DNA of 64,000 nucleotides from Mytilus galloprovincialis (Eukaryota > Mollusca > Bivalvia > Mytilida > Mytilidae), in NCBI RefSeq assembly GCF_965363235.1, contig NC_134843.1:66007865-66071864 (forward strand), read 5' to 3'. This document shows, one piece after another, positions 1-11,015 of the stretch. The position numbers and the translations under genes are program-made. The notes under the pieces are model-generated. The model was not told the origin of the DNA and did not search any database. It was given only the letters and a program-made list of their open reading frames with translations. Every line of letters starts with the position of its first letter. Within the stretch, counting starts at the first letter, position 1.

Positions 1-150
1 CCTTCTATAGCTGACTATCCGGTATGGGCTTTCCTCATTGTTGAAGGTCGTACTGTGGCCGTTTAGCTGTTTAAAATTTCTGTGATGTCATTTTGTCTCT
101 TGTGGAAAGTTGTTTCATTGGCAAGCATACCACTTTTATATATATACATG
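1..150 (-). repeat. Mussel dispersed repeat M1 (GATTGCCAATGAGACAAC family), copy 1
   Basis: Minus-orientation copy of a short repeat also present near 8.03, 13.6, 14.2, 19.0, 30.6, 51.0 and 53.8 kb. Its hallmark on the other strand is 'caatgagacaactctccaca' followed by a segment with 'caccgtacggtcttcaacaa'. The left end is cut by the window edge. No coding potential. I recognise it as a very common Mytilus repeat; whether it is a SINE or a MITE I cannot tell. Confidence 0.7.
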
Positions 151-980
151 TATGTACCGTGCAAACTGACGAACAAACGTAGTAAACGTTTTATTCATCC
201 CCACAAACTCAATTTTCATAAGAGATGATAACTTTAAATGAAAATGTTAAACAGGGTCTTGAAAGGGTAAATTTTTCTATGAAAGTTTAAATTTCTATAT
301 AAGACTGCTGATCATATTTAGAAGACAATCTTAGTACTTGCCGTGCTAAAAAGCGTGTAAAAAAATGGAATAATTGATGTAAAGTTATGTTTAACACCTA
401 CAGTGAAATACTTTAAACTGCATTTTCCATATCTGTTAGATACTTATTTATGTAAAAATGCCAAATTCTGAAAATCGATGCCAAAAATGACTCTATCATG
501 ACATATATCAGCTAGCGTAATATGGCACCTATGTGTTATAGAAAGCTGACTGTTTTATTTAAAAGGTAATTAAGCTTTTTAAAACTGAGTACGGACTATA
601 AAGTGGCACCTTGCTAAATTTCTTCAGTAGGAAATGAACTCGAGAACATATCATACAAATTTTCCTACGATATTTCATTAAATAAACTTTTTATTATTTA
701 ACTTACATTTTGCCATTCGTATTTCTTACGACGAACAGAACTACTTCAATCATTCACCTCTCAGTTTCATCTTTTCCTTACTTATTTCAATCAGTTTTAA
801 ATATTGTATGCTACCTTATGATAACATGATTTTAATAACTTTTTAAATTTGTTTGCTGGGCATTACCGTAATTTACCAATTATGGATTCGGTAATTTCCG
901 CTAAAAAACGAAGTTTACCGAATGATCTCATCATTCATAAATCTCATCATACATCAATCTCATCATACAACAAAAAACGT
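151..980. other. AT-rich spacer, nothing recognised
   Basis: No open frame, splice-bounded exon or repeat family seen elsewhere in the window was found here. Confidence 0.5.
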
Positions 981-1200
981 ATAATGTTGTGAACACTTAA
1001 TATAATGTTGTGAGCACTTAATATAATGTTGTGAGCACTTAATATAATGTTGTGAGCACTTCATATAATGTTGTGAACACTGCATATAATGCTGTGAGCA
1101 CTGCATATAATGCTGTGATCACTTCATATAATGTTGTGAGCACTACATATAATGCTGTGATCACTTCATATAATGCTGTGAACACTGCGTATAATGCTGA
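981..1200. repeat. 21-bp minisatellite, about 10.5 copies
   Basis: Direct tandem array of the unit ATAATGTTGTGAACACTTAAT, with drift at a few positions (gtt/gct, gaacact/gagcact/gatcact, taat/tcat/tgcat). The 21-bp period is a multiple of three, so one frame stays open and reads as a degenerate heptad of the type TAYNAVS. This explains an apparent 95-codon ORF starting at 1052, which I do not treat as a gene. Confidence 0.9.
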
Positions 1201-1691
1201 TTATGAACATAAGGCAGTCGTGGCGTTCCATAATAAATGCAGAAATTTATTCAGAAGATCATGTCAAAGAAGATCGCACATGGATAGCTTTATTCAGAAA
1301 ATCAAATCAAATTCTCCTTCAGAGATGGAATACAAATAAGAATAAAAAAAAAACCTGATGCAATGATATTAAACAATTATGCTTTTTGTAGAGCAGACGA
1401 CAGTACGATATATATGTTTGAAACATACAATTCGAATGCTGTTCGAATTACAATTCGTCGTGATTATTTGCAGTTATTTATATGTATAAACCGATGGGTT
1501 ACTTCTATGGAGAAAAAAACTTTTTTTAAATGTTAGAAACATACAAAATATTATTTTTTTTGTGTGTACTACAACCTGTCAAAAGAGCAAAGTCAGAAAA
1601 GAACAAACTGATCGTTTACTTATAACGTCTTTCAACAACTTGCACGGAAATTAAAAAGAATAGATCTTCAAGTCTTAATTTTTAAAGACAT
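1201..1691. other. Spacer, nothing recognised
   Basis: AT-rich sequence downstream, on the minus strand, of the cysteine-rich exon at 1692-1801. No repeat or further exon seen. Confidence 0.4.
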
Positions 1692-1801
1692 TTATTTTCC
1701 ATTACATCTGTATGACCAATGGATTCCGACCACATTACATGTACACCCTGTAGAACTCTTTTGACCTGGATCTATACATCTACCATATGTATCTGGACAC
1801 T
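1692..1801 (-). CDS. Terminal exon of a small cysteine-rich secreted peptide (candidate exon 3 of gene A)
   Basis: On the minus strand, acceptor AG at 1803-1802 is followed by AG and 35 sense codons ending in TAA (1694-1692). The peptide begins CPDTYGRCIDPGQ and contains five cysteines. It aligns with the last exon of gene B (24471-24586, CPDNLGRCVDHGQ), with the same entry phase and the same Gly-Lys-stop ending, though 6 bp shorter. An AATAAA motif overlaps the stop. The nearest matching upstream exon in the right phase is exon 2 of gene A at 16300-16440, which would need an intron of about 14.5 kb spanning the transposase and the opposite-strand PB1 gene. Otherwise it is an orphan exon of a third, lost paralogue. 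Being an exon of this family is fairly sure; its partner is not. Confidence 0.7.
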
Positions 1802-2126
1802 CTACAAGAGAAACATACAATTATCATATGAACTTACAATGGGCAATTCGAATTTGATTTTATTTCAATATGCTTTTGATAGTCAAGGATATATCTACGC
1901 ATCAGACTCACATAGTTTATATTTTTGCTTTGTATTGAGCGTTACGTATTTATATTTATCCAATATTTTTCTTTTTATCCTGTTTAGCCTTGTGTACTAC
2001 ATTAAAAGCTTGGTTCCCTCAAAGAATATATTGGCTGGTTGTTATATAATATAAGACGTAATACCACTATAATTGTCCCCTATTAGTCTTAGTTAAATTT
2101 GAACTTTTCAAAAAAATGTGCAGACT

Positions 2127-2200
2127 TTATCGTTGTTTGAAATAAAGAAGTACTTGTCATGAGTTATCGTTCTTTGAAATAAAGAAATACTTGTCATGAG
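2127..2200. repeat. 37-bp tandem duplication
   Basis: Two adjacent copies of a 37-bp unit beginning TTATCGTT(G/C)TTTGAAATAA, differing at only a few positions. A local duplication with no coding significance seen. Confidence 0.85.
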
Positions 2201-2324
2201 TTAAGTTTTATCCTGTCTAATACTATAGGAAAAAATTTACATAATATGTCATTGCATGTAAGAAAATAACCATCACTGGAAATTAACCTATAAAACTTTC
2301 AACTCTTTTTGTGTTCAAGCTTTA

Positions 2325-2545
2325 GTAACCATTTTTTTATATAGATTAGACCGTTGGTTTTCCCGTTTGAATGGTTTTACACTAGTAATTTTGGGGCCCT
2401 TTATAGCTTGTTGTTCGGTGTGAGCCAAGGCTCCGTGTTGTAGGCCGTACATTGACCTATAATGGTTTACTTTTTTAAATTGTTCTTTGGATGGAGAGTT
2501 GTCTCATTGGCACTCACACCACATCTTCCTATATCTATCTACTAG
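2325..2545 (-). repeat. Mussel dispersed repeat M1b
   Basis: Shares its end ('gagagttgtctcattggcac') with family M1 but has a distinct body ('cggtgtgagccaaggctccg'). The same body recurs at 60225-60545 in the same orientation. Confidence 0.7.
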
Positions 2546-3825
2546 CTCAAGTTTCCAAAATATTCCAAATAGAAACCTCAAATAAAAAAAGGGGGGCTTT
2601 GAAATACTCAAGATATATGTTAATAATCCAGAAATGTTTTACTGCATTGAAATGTAGGATTTATTACCTACAACTGTCAAACTCAAAGAAATATTTTTTT
2701 CGACCTATTTTCGTATGCAACCTGATGTGACGTACTATGATTCGGTGGTATTTCACTTGTTACACTGACAAAAATAGAAATATGTCCATGTCTTAAATGC
2801 CGAGACTACTCAGTTTAGAACAAAATTCATAACAGTGTGGTCGACAAGTAAAACGTTTGTTACTAATTGAACTGAAAAATTTACCTATAACAAGTTAGTC
2901 ATTGGCGATGATTTTATGCTCACTCAGTCTACCAGAGGCCTTCCAGTGGGGATTTAAATAATCACTTGTTACACATTTCGATACATAAAATTAAACTTTC
3001 TTTTCACAAAGCTTTAAAGGAATTTGTTTTTAATGATTTTTATACCATCACATACAAGTTTCATTTTTAAGTGGATAATGTTTATAGCTAATATCATTAA
3101 ATAATAAAAAAATAAGTGTTTTCATATATTATTATTCTTGTGATTTATTCTTTTGTTGAAGAATGAATGTGGCTCCATTTTATTTGTTGTCGTTTTTTTT
3201 CTGTGTCTCATTGACGTATAGGTCAACCGGACTACCCCTTTCTTCATATTAAAAACATACAATATGGCATCAATACCAATTCATGACGCAAAATGACTTA
3301 ATTAAACGTATACAACATAAGAAAGATAATGAACATCGCTTTATGGTCTACTTAATTTCGAAGTCACAAGGTGGTTTCTGTTAAAATGTTGTAAACTAAT
3401 AAAAAAAAAGGGGAAAAAAGGGAAATGTTTATATTGGAAAAAGTAACGTTGTGTAAATCATGACAATTATTTTATTATGAGCAAAAGACAACCATTGAAC
3501 TGCAGGAATAGGCACAATACGAATGTGGTGGGGTTAAACATTTGAAAGCGCCCAACCCTCTCCCAACCTTGGAAAGTGGTGTTTGCATATTTTTCAGAAT
3601 CAATTTTATACAAAACAAAATAAAACCAACAATATACGACTGTGTCAATTAAGTCTTTAATTCAAAAACTATTCACAAGGAATCAATCTCCGAGAAAAAG
3701 TCTACATTAAAGAAAATGTATGTTTAATTTTATATAACTACTTCTTATCTGATCTAATATATTCTAACTGAAAGATTGATTTAATAGTAAATGACTATGA
3801 CCCAATTTCAACATTTGTATTTTAA
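2546..3825. other. Non-coding stretch, no gene seen
   Basis: AT-rich. Around 3150-3235 there is a segment ('gtgtctcattgacgtatagg') resembling the ends of the dispersed repeats but without a second full copy in this window. Short ORFs here lack splice context and composition bias. Confidence 0.4.
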
Positions 3826-4083
3826 GGGAACGACCATTAACTTAAAAAAGGAGGGTATGGATTTTTCCTTAACAAATACTCTGATCCCCAATTTGATGGG
3901 GAAAAAATATTGTGGTCAAGCAAAATGATGACAAAAAATATATCTAAATTCATATTTCCCCATACCCAATAGTGTTAAATTTTTAAAGAAAAAAAATTGA
4001 TTGGTAGTGTCGAAAAACTAAATAAATTTTCTGACTCGGAAAAAAACCACACCCCCTCCCTTGAAGTTAAAATGGTTGTTCCC
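3826..4083. mobile_element. Palindromic MITE, TIR GGGAACGACCATTAACTT
   Basis: About 258 bp bounded by imperfect terminal inverted repeats: left GGGAACGACC..AACTT..GGAGGG, right, read on the minus strand, GGGAACAACC..AACTT..GGGAGGG. No ORF. A second diverged copy, split by another insertion, lies at 20893-21293, supporting a mobile family. Confidence 0.75.
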
Positions 4084-4299
4084 AAACTATAATATGTTTT
4101 TTTCTAAATAGCCTTATCAGTTACATTTTCCCTACTGTACAAGGAAACCAATAAAATAAAATGAATATATACATGTGTATGCAAACTTTCCAATTGTTTG
4201 TATAGAATAACATATTAAAATGTGATACATTTGGCAACCTTTTCTCTTTGATCTTTTTGATAGAAACCTCGGGATTTAAAGTATATTAGCTTAAACATG

Positions 4300-5361
4300 T
4301 TAAATGTTCATATATTCAGTTGCCTTGAAAAAAGATCGTGTGTCCATTAATGTTATTTCATTGAAAGCTTTGTAAACTGCGACTTTTAAATCTTGTCGTA
4401 ATACAGGGCCAAATCTATCCGATTTGAGCAGTTTTTTTACTTTACGGAAACATTGTTCCGCTGGATTTAAATCTGGAGAGTATGCGGGCAAGAATAAGTA
4501 TTCCATTCCTACTGTTGGAAGCCAGTTACGTAGAACTCTTTCAGACATGTTGTGGTGTGTCGGCGCATTGTCAACAACTAAACATTCTCCTGGCTGAAAA
4601 ACACTTTCACCGTCATTTGTATAACTCTGTGACGCTTCCCCTATAAACTGTAAATATTCACCACTGTCTGACGCCCCTTCAATAATTTTCACGTATTTAA
4701 CACCTGTTATACCAATAATTAAGCTAGCTGTGAAATTTGCATGAGGGTCATATCTTGTAATTTCTACGCATGGAGTTCCTTTCCTTGAATGTCCATACAC
4801 TGGCTGTCCGTCCACAAGCTTAACTCCCATTTCGTCCATAAACTTTAGGGTGAAGGGATCTTTATTACTGACATAATTTAAAAACTGTTGAGTGTATTGA
4901 AGGTTTCGTACCGTAAATCTATTCTTCTTGTAATGTGTAATACGCTTATACGTCATTTTTAGGTCATTTGTTATTATTCTTGATACTGTACTTGTAGAGA
5001 TGCTGCTAATGGCAGAATACTGCAGGAGCTGGTCTCTTAAAGTGTTCTGTTCAACGGAAGGTCTTTCTGTTTTCAAAACATTGACGAACTCTATCTCATC
5101 AATCCCATATTTCCGTGGGCGACCACCGGCACACGGTCTTCTACTTACAGATAAATCTTCATTATACTTTTTCCAGATATTATGCACAGTTTGTTTAGTA
5201 ATTTTATATTTCTCGGCTACTTTCGGCGCAATTCCTTTAGGTATCGAATTTCCAACATGGACGCCACTTTCTTTAAGTTCATGAACTATCAAATCACGCA
5301 AGTCATCTCCTAGCGCTTTCCCTGCACTATACTGACGTCCCTGACTGTTATTTCGTTTCAT
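4300..5361 (-). CDS. DD37E-type Tc1/mariner (IS630-Tc1-mariner) transposase
   Basis: Uninterrupted 353-residue ORF encoding a cut-and-paste DNA transposase. The N-terminal third (about residues 14-150) is a paired-like pair of helix-turn-helix regions with a GRPRKYG hook-like linker at about 80-86 for binding the terminal repeats. The C-terminal RNase H-like DDE domain shows the three catalytic acidic residues: D176 in FMDEMGV, D264 in LVVDNAPTHH, and E302 in YSPDLNPAEQ. The D264-E302 gap is 37 residues, hence DD37E. Length is typical for the superfamily (about 340-360). The ATG at 5361 starts right before the HTH region. I could not find convincing terminal inverted repeats in the flanks, so element borders are undefined; the next repeat begins near 5440 and a MITE ends at 4083. 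The full-length frame suggests recent insertion or selection on the gene. Domestication is possible but has no positive support here. Confidence 0.93.
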   Translation of the reverse strand: MKRNNSQGRQYSAGKALGDDLRDLIVHELKESGVHVGNSIPKGIAPKVAEKYKITKQTVHNIWKKYNEDLSVSRRPCAGGRPRKYGIDEIEFVNVLKTERPSVEQNTLRDQLLQYSAISSISTSTVSRIITNDLKMTYKRITHYKKNRFTVRNLQYTQQFLNYVSNKDPFTLKFMDEMGVKLVDGQPVYGHSRKGTPCVEITRYDPHANFTASLIIGITGVKYVKIIEGASDSGEYLQFIGEASQSYTNDGESVFQPGECLVVDNAPTHHNMSERVLRNWLPTVGMEYLFLPAYSPDLNPAEQCFRKVKKLLKSDRFGPVLRQDLKVAVYKAFNEITLMDTRSFFKATEYMNI

Positions 5362-5439
5362 GACCTTTAATAAAAATTTTACATTAATGTCAAAAAATTA
5401 GGAAGATGACTTCAAATAAAGTGGATGTAAGCGATTATA

Positions 5440-6199
5440 GATAACCGTACGGCCTTCCACAATGAGAACAAGAGTGCACACGCTGAAATCATTCGCCTTC
5501 TTTACTAACCATTGATTTTATGTTGATAGTTCTACATATAAAGCTTTATCACAAGTATCACATAAACTTAACATGGTCCAAGAAAAATGAGATCAAGGTC
5601 TACCATAAATCGAACGAGAAATACATGCACACCTTACAATCACCTAATATGCAGTTGACCTTTGCTTATAGATTTTAAAAAACAGACTGAACCAAGAAAA
5701 CTAAACATTGACTAATGAACCATGAAAATGAGGTCAAGTTCTAATAAACCATGCCAGACATACATGTACACCTTACAATCAATCTCTGCATTAAATAAAG
5801 TTGACCTATTGCTTATATTATCTAAGAAACAAACTTGACCAAAAAACCAATGAAATGAGGTCAAGGTCAGATGATACCTTACAGACAGACATATACACTT
5901 TACAATCCTTTCATACAACACATATAGTTGACCTACTGGTTATATTTAAAAAAAAGTAGACCAAAACACAAAAACTTAACACTGAGCAATGAACCGTGAA
6001 AATGAGGTCAAGGTCAGATAACACCTTACAATTATTCCATAAACTAAATGTAGTAGATCTATTGCTTATAGTATCTGATATTTGAACTTCACCACGAACA
6101 CATAACTTTGTTCACTGATCCATGAAATGAGGTTGAGGTAAAATGAAAACTGTCTGACGGGCATGAGAACCTTGCAAGATACACACATACTAAATATAA
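5440..6199. repeat. Tandem-core repeat array of about 125-147 bp units
   Basis: After a 50-bp fragment of M1 ('ccgtacggccttccacaatg'), about five imperfect units follow. Each carries '(a)tgaaaatgaggtcaagg' (starts near 5589, 5730, 5857, 6004 and 6129) and 'cataca..caccttacaatc'. The same unit occurs near the start of the Helitron-like element at 15105 (around 15170-15430), so this is probably the core of a related copy with lost ends. Confidence 0.75.
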
Positions 6200-7158
6200 A
6201 CAAGAGGCTGCCACAACGACAGCAAACCGGATTTATTAATATTTATTTGTGATCTGGCAATATCACAAGAACAATTACTGATGAATGGTGAAAGTGAAAA
6301 TCGTCAATATCAAATTTGACCTCCATTTTGTCATCAGTATCAACATATTAAAATTTGAAAAGCTTAGATTGAATGGTTCATGAGTAAATGCAACAACGTG
6401 AATGGAAACGCCATTTTACAATCTTTCAAGAACCACAACGCCTGAACGGTAAAAGTCAAAATCGTCATTATTGAACTTGACCTCTATTTTGTCATCAGTA
6501 ACAACATATAAAAAATTCAAAAGCTTTGGTTGAATGGTTCATGAGAAAATGCACGGACACGACTGGAAACACCATTTTTCAATCTTTCAAGAACCATAAC
6601 TCCTGAACGGTAAAAGTCAAAATCGTCATTGTTTAACTTGACCTCTATTTTGTCATCAGTAACAACATATTAAAATTTGGGAAGCTTTGGTAGAACAGTT
6701 CATGCGTAAATGCACGGACACAACTGAAAACTCCATTTTTCAATCTTTCAAGAACCATAACTCCTGAACGGTAAAAGTCAAAATCGTCATTATTGAACTT
6801 GACCTCCATTTTGTCATCAGTAACAACATATTAAAATTTGGGAAGCTTTGGTAGAGCAGTTCATGCGTAAATGCACGGACACGACTGGAAACTCCATTTT
6901 TCAATCTTTCAAGAACCATAACTCCTGAACGGTAAAAGTCAAAATTGCCATTATTGAACTTGACCTTCGTTTAGTTGTCAGTAACAACATATCAAAATTT
7001 TAAAAGCTTTGGTTGAACGGTTCATGAGTTAATGCACGGACAACATTGGATTGCCGCCCGCCCGACCACCCGGCTGCCCGACTGCCCGACTGCCCGACCG
7101 CCCACCGTACATCCCCAAATCAATAACCGACATTTTTGTCACAAAAATCCGGTTAAAA
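6200..7158 (+). mobile_element. Pearl-like non-autonomous element with 161-bp core repeats
   Basis: Begins 'aacaagaggctgccacaacg', then AACCGGATTT, and ends with the inverse, AAAAATCCGGTT. Between them lie five tandem copies of a 160-162 bp core marked by 'ctgaacggtaaaagtcaaaa' (6283, 6444, 6604, 6766, 6927), then a GC-rich tetranucleotide-like tract near 7050-7110 (cccgactgcccgactgcccg). Short inverted ends, about 160-bp core repeats and an adjoining microsatellite match the published architecture of bivalve 'pearl' repeats. No protein is encoded; the 72-codon ORF at 7051 is microsatellite. Confidence 0.8.
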
Positions 7159-8010
7159 ATTCATAAGGGTTCCGCAGAACCTAGTGTCTCGCCTACTTTT
7201 GCTGTTAATCGCAGGCGCAACAAAAATGAGGAAAAAAATATTCCACTCAATATTGTCTTTAGATTGTGAGAAGCTTCTGTCCAAGTTTGGTAAAAATCCA
7301 GGATAGTTTATGAATATAATAAATGTTTTAAAAACTTTAACTGCAGATTGTATGTAATGTTACCGGAAGAAAAACTAAGTCCATTTTTAAGTAAAATACG
7401 GATAAAACAAGTACAAAATTTTAACAAACTTTCCTTCTATATATACCAGCTTTAAATCATAAACAAGCTTCTGTCCAAGTTTGGTACAAATCCAGGCTTG
7501 TTTAAGAAAGTTATTAAAATTTGAAACCTTTAATCACACAGTGAATGTAATGTTTCCTGGCAGAAAAACTAAGTCAATTTATAAGTAAAAAGCGGCAAAA
7601 ATGGATGTTTTTGTTTTACAAAATTTACTGCTGGATATTATCTTATGATCATAAACAAGCTTCTGTCCAAGTTTGGTACAAATCCAGGCTAGTTTAAGAA
7701 AGTTATTAAAATTTTAAAAACTTTAACCACAGAGTGAATGTAATGTTTCCTGGCAGAAAAACTAAGTCCATGATTTATAAGTAAAATACGGAACAAATGG
7801 ATTTTTTTTCTTCAAAATTAACTTCTGGAAACTATGTTATGATCATAAACAAACTTCAATCCAAATTTGGTAGAAATCCAGGCTAGTTTAAGAAAGTTAT
7901 TAAAATTTCAAAAACTTTAACCACAGAGTGAGTATTTGTGGACGCCGCCGACGACGACAACGACGACGGAATGTAGGATCACTATGTCTCGCTTTTTCGA
8001 CAAAAGTCGA
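7159..8010 (+). mobile_element. Second pearl-like element, 193-bp core repeats
   Basis: Directly abuts the previous element. Four copies of a 192-194 bp unit marked by 'agcttctgtccaagtttggt' start near 7272, 7466, 7658 and 7852. A trinucleotide-rich tail (cgccgacgacgacaacgacg, about 7942-7970) and a palindromic end (ttttTCGACaaaaGTCGAag) follow. No coding content. Confidence 0.75.
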
Positions 8011-8029
8011 AGGCTCGACAAAAAGAATA

Positions 8030-8185
8030 TGTTGTGTGATTGCCAATGAGACAACTCTCCACAAGAGACCAAATGACACAGAAATTAACAACTATAGGTC
8101 ACCGTACGGTCTTCAACAATGAGCAAAGCCCATACCGCATAGTCAGCTATAAAAGGCCCCGAAATGACAATGTAAAACACTTCAA
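8030..8185 (+). repeat. Mussel dispersed repeat M1, most complete copy
   Basis: Plus-orientation copy from 'gtgattgccaatgagacaac' to about 'aaaggccccgaaatgacaat'. Used here as the reference for the other copies. Confidence 0.75.
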
Positions 8186-8793
8186 ATGAGAAAACTAACG
8201 GCCTAATTTATGTAATTCATCATTTGTTAGGATGCTCATATATTGTGAAGATAGTTTTAAAAAAGGGCAGTGTGCACTTAAAACTAATCTAACCTCGTTA
8301 AAATTTGTGATTATACTGAGTTATTTTATCTGGACGGCGGACCGTGCTGTTCGTAGCCTTTGTTTAAACGTTTAAATATATAAATATAATATTGTCAAGT
8401 TCTAGTAATCGGATGTTGCGATTTGTGTTTGTTGAACTGTTAGATATTTTTTGAAAGTTCGGTTTAATCTTTTAATTTCTATCAATCATATGAAAGAAAT
8501 GAATATGAAAACGGTCATACCTATAAATATAGTCAGTCTCGGCTTTAAACCGCTAATCCCTAATTTATGTTTTCTGGTTGACCTGTTAAGTTAATGCATG
8601 GAACATTCTATTTTTAAGGGGTGTTAATTTTGAAGACACTGATAGAGATAACCAAATATGGTATTATGAATTTATCACTCCCCCTCCCTGCTTACAGCAA
8701 ATGAAAAGGTCCAATTTTCCCCGCATCTTTTTGCCGCCACATGAATTTCACAATTGATGTTGAGGTCGACAACAAGGCTTGCAAGATTACGTT
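8186..8793. other. Upstream region of the PB1 gene, no exon resolved
   Basis: About 600 bp with no clear TATA box or upstream exon. The reading frame of the PB1 gene stays open a few codons upstream of its first ATG (8794), so a 5' exon cannot be excluded. Confidence 0.3.
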
Positions 8794-10051
8794 ATGGCGT
8801 TTTCAAAAACCATCCCAAACATTGGTGAGCTTGATCTAAAAATTAGATTTGAATATTATGGAAAAGAGCGTTGCAGTGCAATATCCATTGAATTTATGCA
8901 ACTATCCGTAGGCGGATATCAAGGTTTAGAGGACGTAATCCGACAAATTAAGTATATTAACCGGATGCCAGTTATAAGAGTTGAGTACAAAGATGACGAA
9001 GGGGATTTTGTGGATCTGACACCGAACAATTTTACAAGGTTCTTGCGTGTAGTAAGAGCTCTACCTGTATTAAGTGATTTTCCAGTTGTCAATATCCGTG
9101 TCTCAGAGGGATCCTCACCATTTCTGCAGAAACAGCTGTCTTCTGATGAAACGAAACGTTACCCGACTAAAAGCAGCCGTAAGGAGCTTTCATTCGAAAA
9201 GGAGGATAGCGAAACCGCCGTTGAAACGACTTTTGATCTTTTCGAATATAAATCACCAATTGAGTATTCCTTGGAAACATTGAAAGAAGAAATGATAGAA
9301 ATCGAGACCCAAGTTGAAAGTGCAGGAGAACATCTCGAACATCTGAATAACAAGTATGCTAACCGTAATCTCAATAAAGGGAGAGGAAAGCAGTGTTCAA
9401 ACTGTCACTTGCGTCTGGATCACAATATGAGAAACTGTACAATTGATAAATGTCTAACATCGGAACAATGTGGAGACCCTTCAAAACACCCCGACGAACG
9501 TTCATTGATGGACAGCGCATCAGAAGACTTGAAAAGGTTAGAGAAAGAACTGAGGAACAAGACAAATGAATACGATACTAGATTGAAAGGATTGAACAGT
9601 GCCAGGTCCAGCTTTGCACAAAAAATTCGTGGTGCCTTGATCAACAGCAAGAAAGACAAGTATCTAGTTAAAACTGGAAGCGGTATGTTTGTTCCTAAAT
9701 CGGGGCTTGTTAATCAGGATATCGCAAAATTGGAGAAACATTTTCACGGGAAAGTTCCTGATAATGTGTCTGAAATGTCGAAAACTTTTCAGTCCATCAT
9801 TCAAAATTTTGATAAGAAAACTTTTTATACTGGCGCTTCTTCTATCAAAAATCCCGCTAGGAAAACATTAGAGGAGAACAATGTGTTTCCAGTAAAGTTT
9901 CCTGTACCAAGTACATGTACCGTAACATCAGGTACATCTTCACCAGCATCTAGTGGAATAGAAACTTGGCCAGTTATCTCGCCCCCCTTCGTCCAGCAAC
10001 CTATGGGACCTGTTATTCTATATCAAGATGGTTCGACGCAGTCACTTTCTG
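8794..10051 (+). CDS. PB1-domain, coiled-coil, zinc-cluster protein, exon 1
   Basis: Large first coding exon (419 codons plus one base) of a predicted 450-residue protein. Residues about 12-104 look like a PB1 domain, with a basic KIRFEYYGKE strand and an OPCA-type acidic loop, EYKDDEGDFVDL (about 64-75). PB1 domains mediate head-to-tail protein pairing. A glutamate-rich helix (about 158-188) precedes a cysteine/histidine cluster, C-X2-C-X5-H-X4-C-X4-C-X5-C-X5-H (about 201-232), likely to bind zinc. A second helical region (about 241-285) and a Pro/Ser-rich tail follow. The first ATG in frame is 8794; the frame also runs through a TTG at 8779. The exon ends TTTCTG|GTATGT. The zinc spacing differs from the usual CX2CX4HX4C knuckle. 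I do not recognise a named orthologue. Likely an intracellular scaffold or regulator, by inference. Confidence 0.85.
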
Positions 10052-10465
10052 GTATGTATATATATATCTAATATTTCATTAACAGCTCAGTTATATATAA
10101 TTATAAGAACAGCTATACCAATCACCTCCATGGGAGTCCGTCAGAACATTTTATTGTATAACAACAAAACTATTTAGAGCTATAGCTTTCAGTAATGGGA
10201 GTACTCCATATATTTCTTTTGTCTTTTTTTGTTTTGAGCTATAAACCATTACCAATTTAACATGTTTATGGGCCAACACTTTTTAGGTCTTGCAAGATTT
10301 TGTGAGGTAGACGTAATTGGCCTCTTAAAAGACGATCGGATTGAATTTTGATGTGGGAAAAAAAGGCAAATCGGACATATTTTGACTTTATTCTCCGACT
10401 TCTTTATTTGGGATTAATTTCAATTATAACATTATGAGATTGAAAAATGTTTTTTTTTTTTTTTG

Positions 10466-10742
10466 TTACAGCCGATTTCAATAAGTATGTAGCTAAAGGT
10501 AAACACTTTGGTCAGCTTGCTTAGTAGCTGAACCGTGAGGTCATTGTTAGATAGGGTATACTACCCTCCTTTCGAAGTAGCCTAGTCCTATAGAAAGATA
10601 GATTGGTTAAATATTTGTCGGACTAGTCTACTCTTACAGGAGGATAGTTAACCTAACCTTAAAATAACTTCACGGTGCAGCTAGCAAGCAAGTTAACCAA
10701 AGATATTACCTTTAGCTACATACTTATTGAAATCGACTGTAA
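10466..10742. mobile_element. Foldback (long inverted repeat) MITE inside the PB1 gene intron
   Basis: About 277 bp that is almost entirely one inverted repeat. The left end TTACAGCCGATTTCAATAAG pairs with the right end, read on the minus strand as TTACAGTCGATTTCAATAAG, and similarity continues for about 120-130 bp per arm through 'tatgtagctaaaggtaa' and 'agtagcctagtcc/agtagactagtcc'. No ORF. It lies in the 10052-12635 intron, just after a T-run. Confidence 0.85.
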
Positions 10743-10859
10743 GATAAACAATATTTTTTTACCTGGTGTAGCCGCCCGTAAAATATATTTTGTGTATGAA
10801 AAGGGACTACGGTGTATACATGGACTACGGTGTATACATACGTAATATATGAGGAAGGG

Positions 10860-11015
10860 GGGTTGGAGGGGTCCTGGCCTTAAACACATGAAATCCCGAG
10901 GTCCCGAATTAAAAGAAATTCAAATCCCGACATCCCGAAATTCGAAAAAGAATTCCCGGATCCCGAAAGAATCAATCCCGAAAGGAACAATCCCGAAACC
11001 CCGAGCTTAAAAACG
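10860..11015 (+). repeat. Dispersed repeat rich in TCCCGAAA motifs, copy 1
   Basis: Contains many short near-repeats of (a)atcccgaaa/atcccgaca and 'gaattcccggatcccgaaag'. An opposite-orientation copy is at about 21020-21185. Non-coding, in the intron of the PB1 gene. Confidence 0.75.

Noticed and set aside
1052-1339. 95-codon ORF
   Set aside because: Mostly the 21-bp minisatellite read in frame; no signal, domain or splice context.
6283-6930. CRISPR-like regular repeats
   Set aside because: The 161-bp units repeat without unique spacers; this is a tandem core array in a eukaryotic element.
7051-7269. Proline-rich 72-codon ORF
   Set aside because: Read-through of the GC-rich tetranucleotide tract in a pearl-like element.
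8779-8793. Upstream start of the PB1 protein at a TTG
   Set aside because: TTG is an unlikely initiator in animals; the first ATG in frame is at 8794. An upstream exon remains possible.
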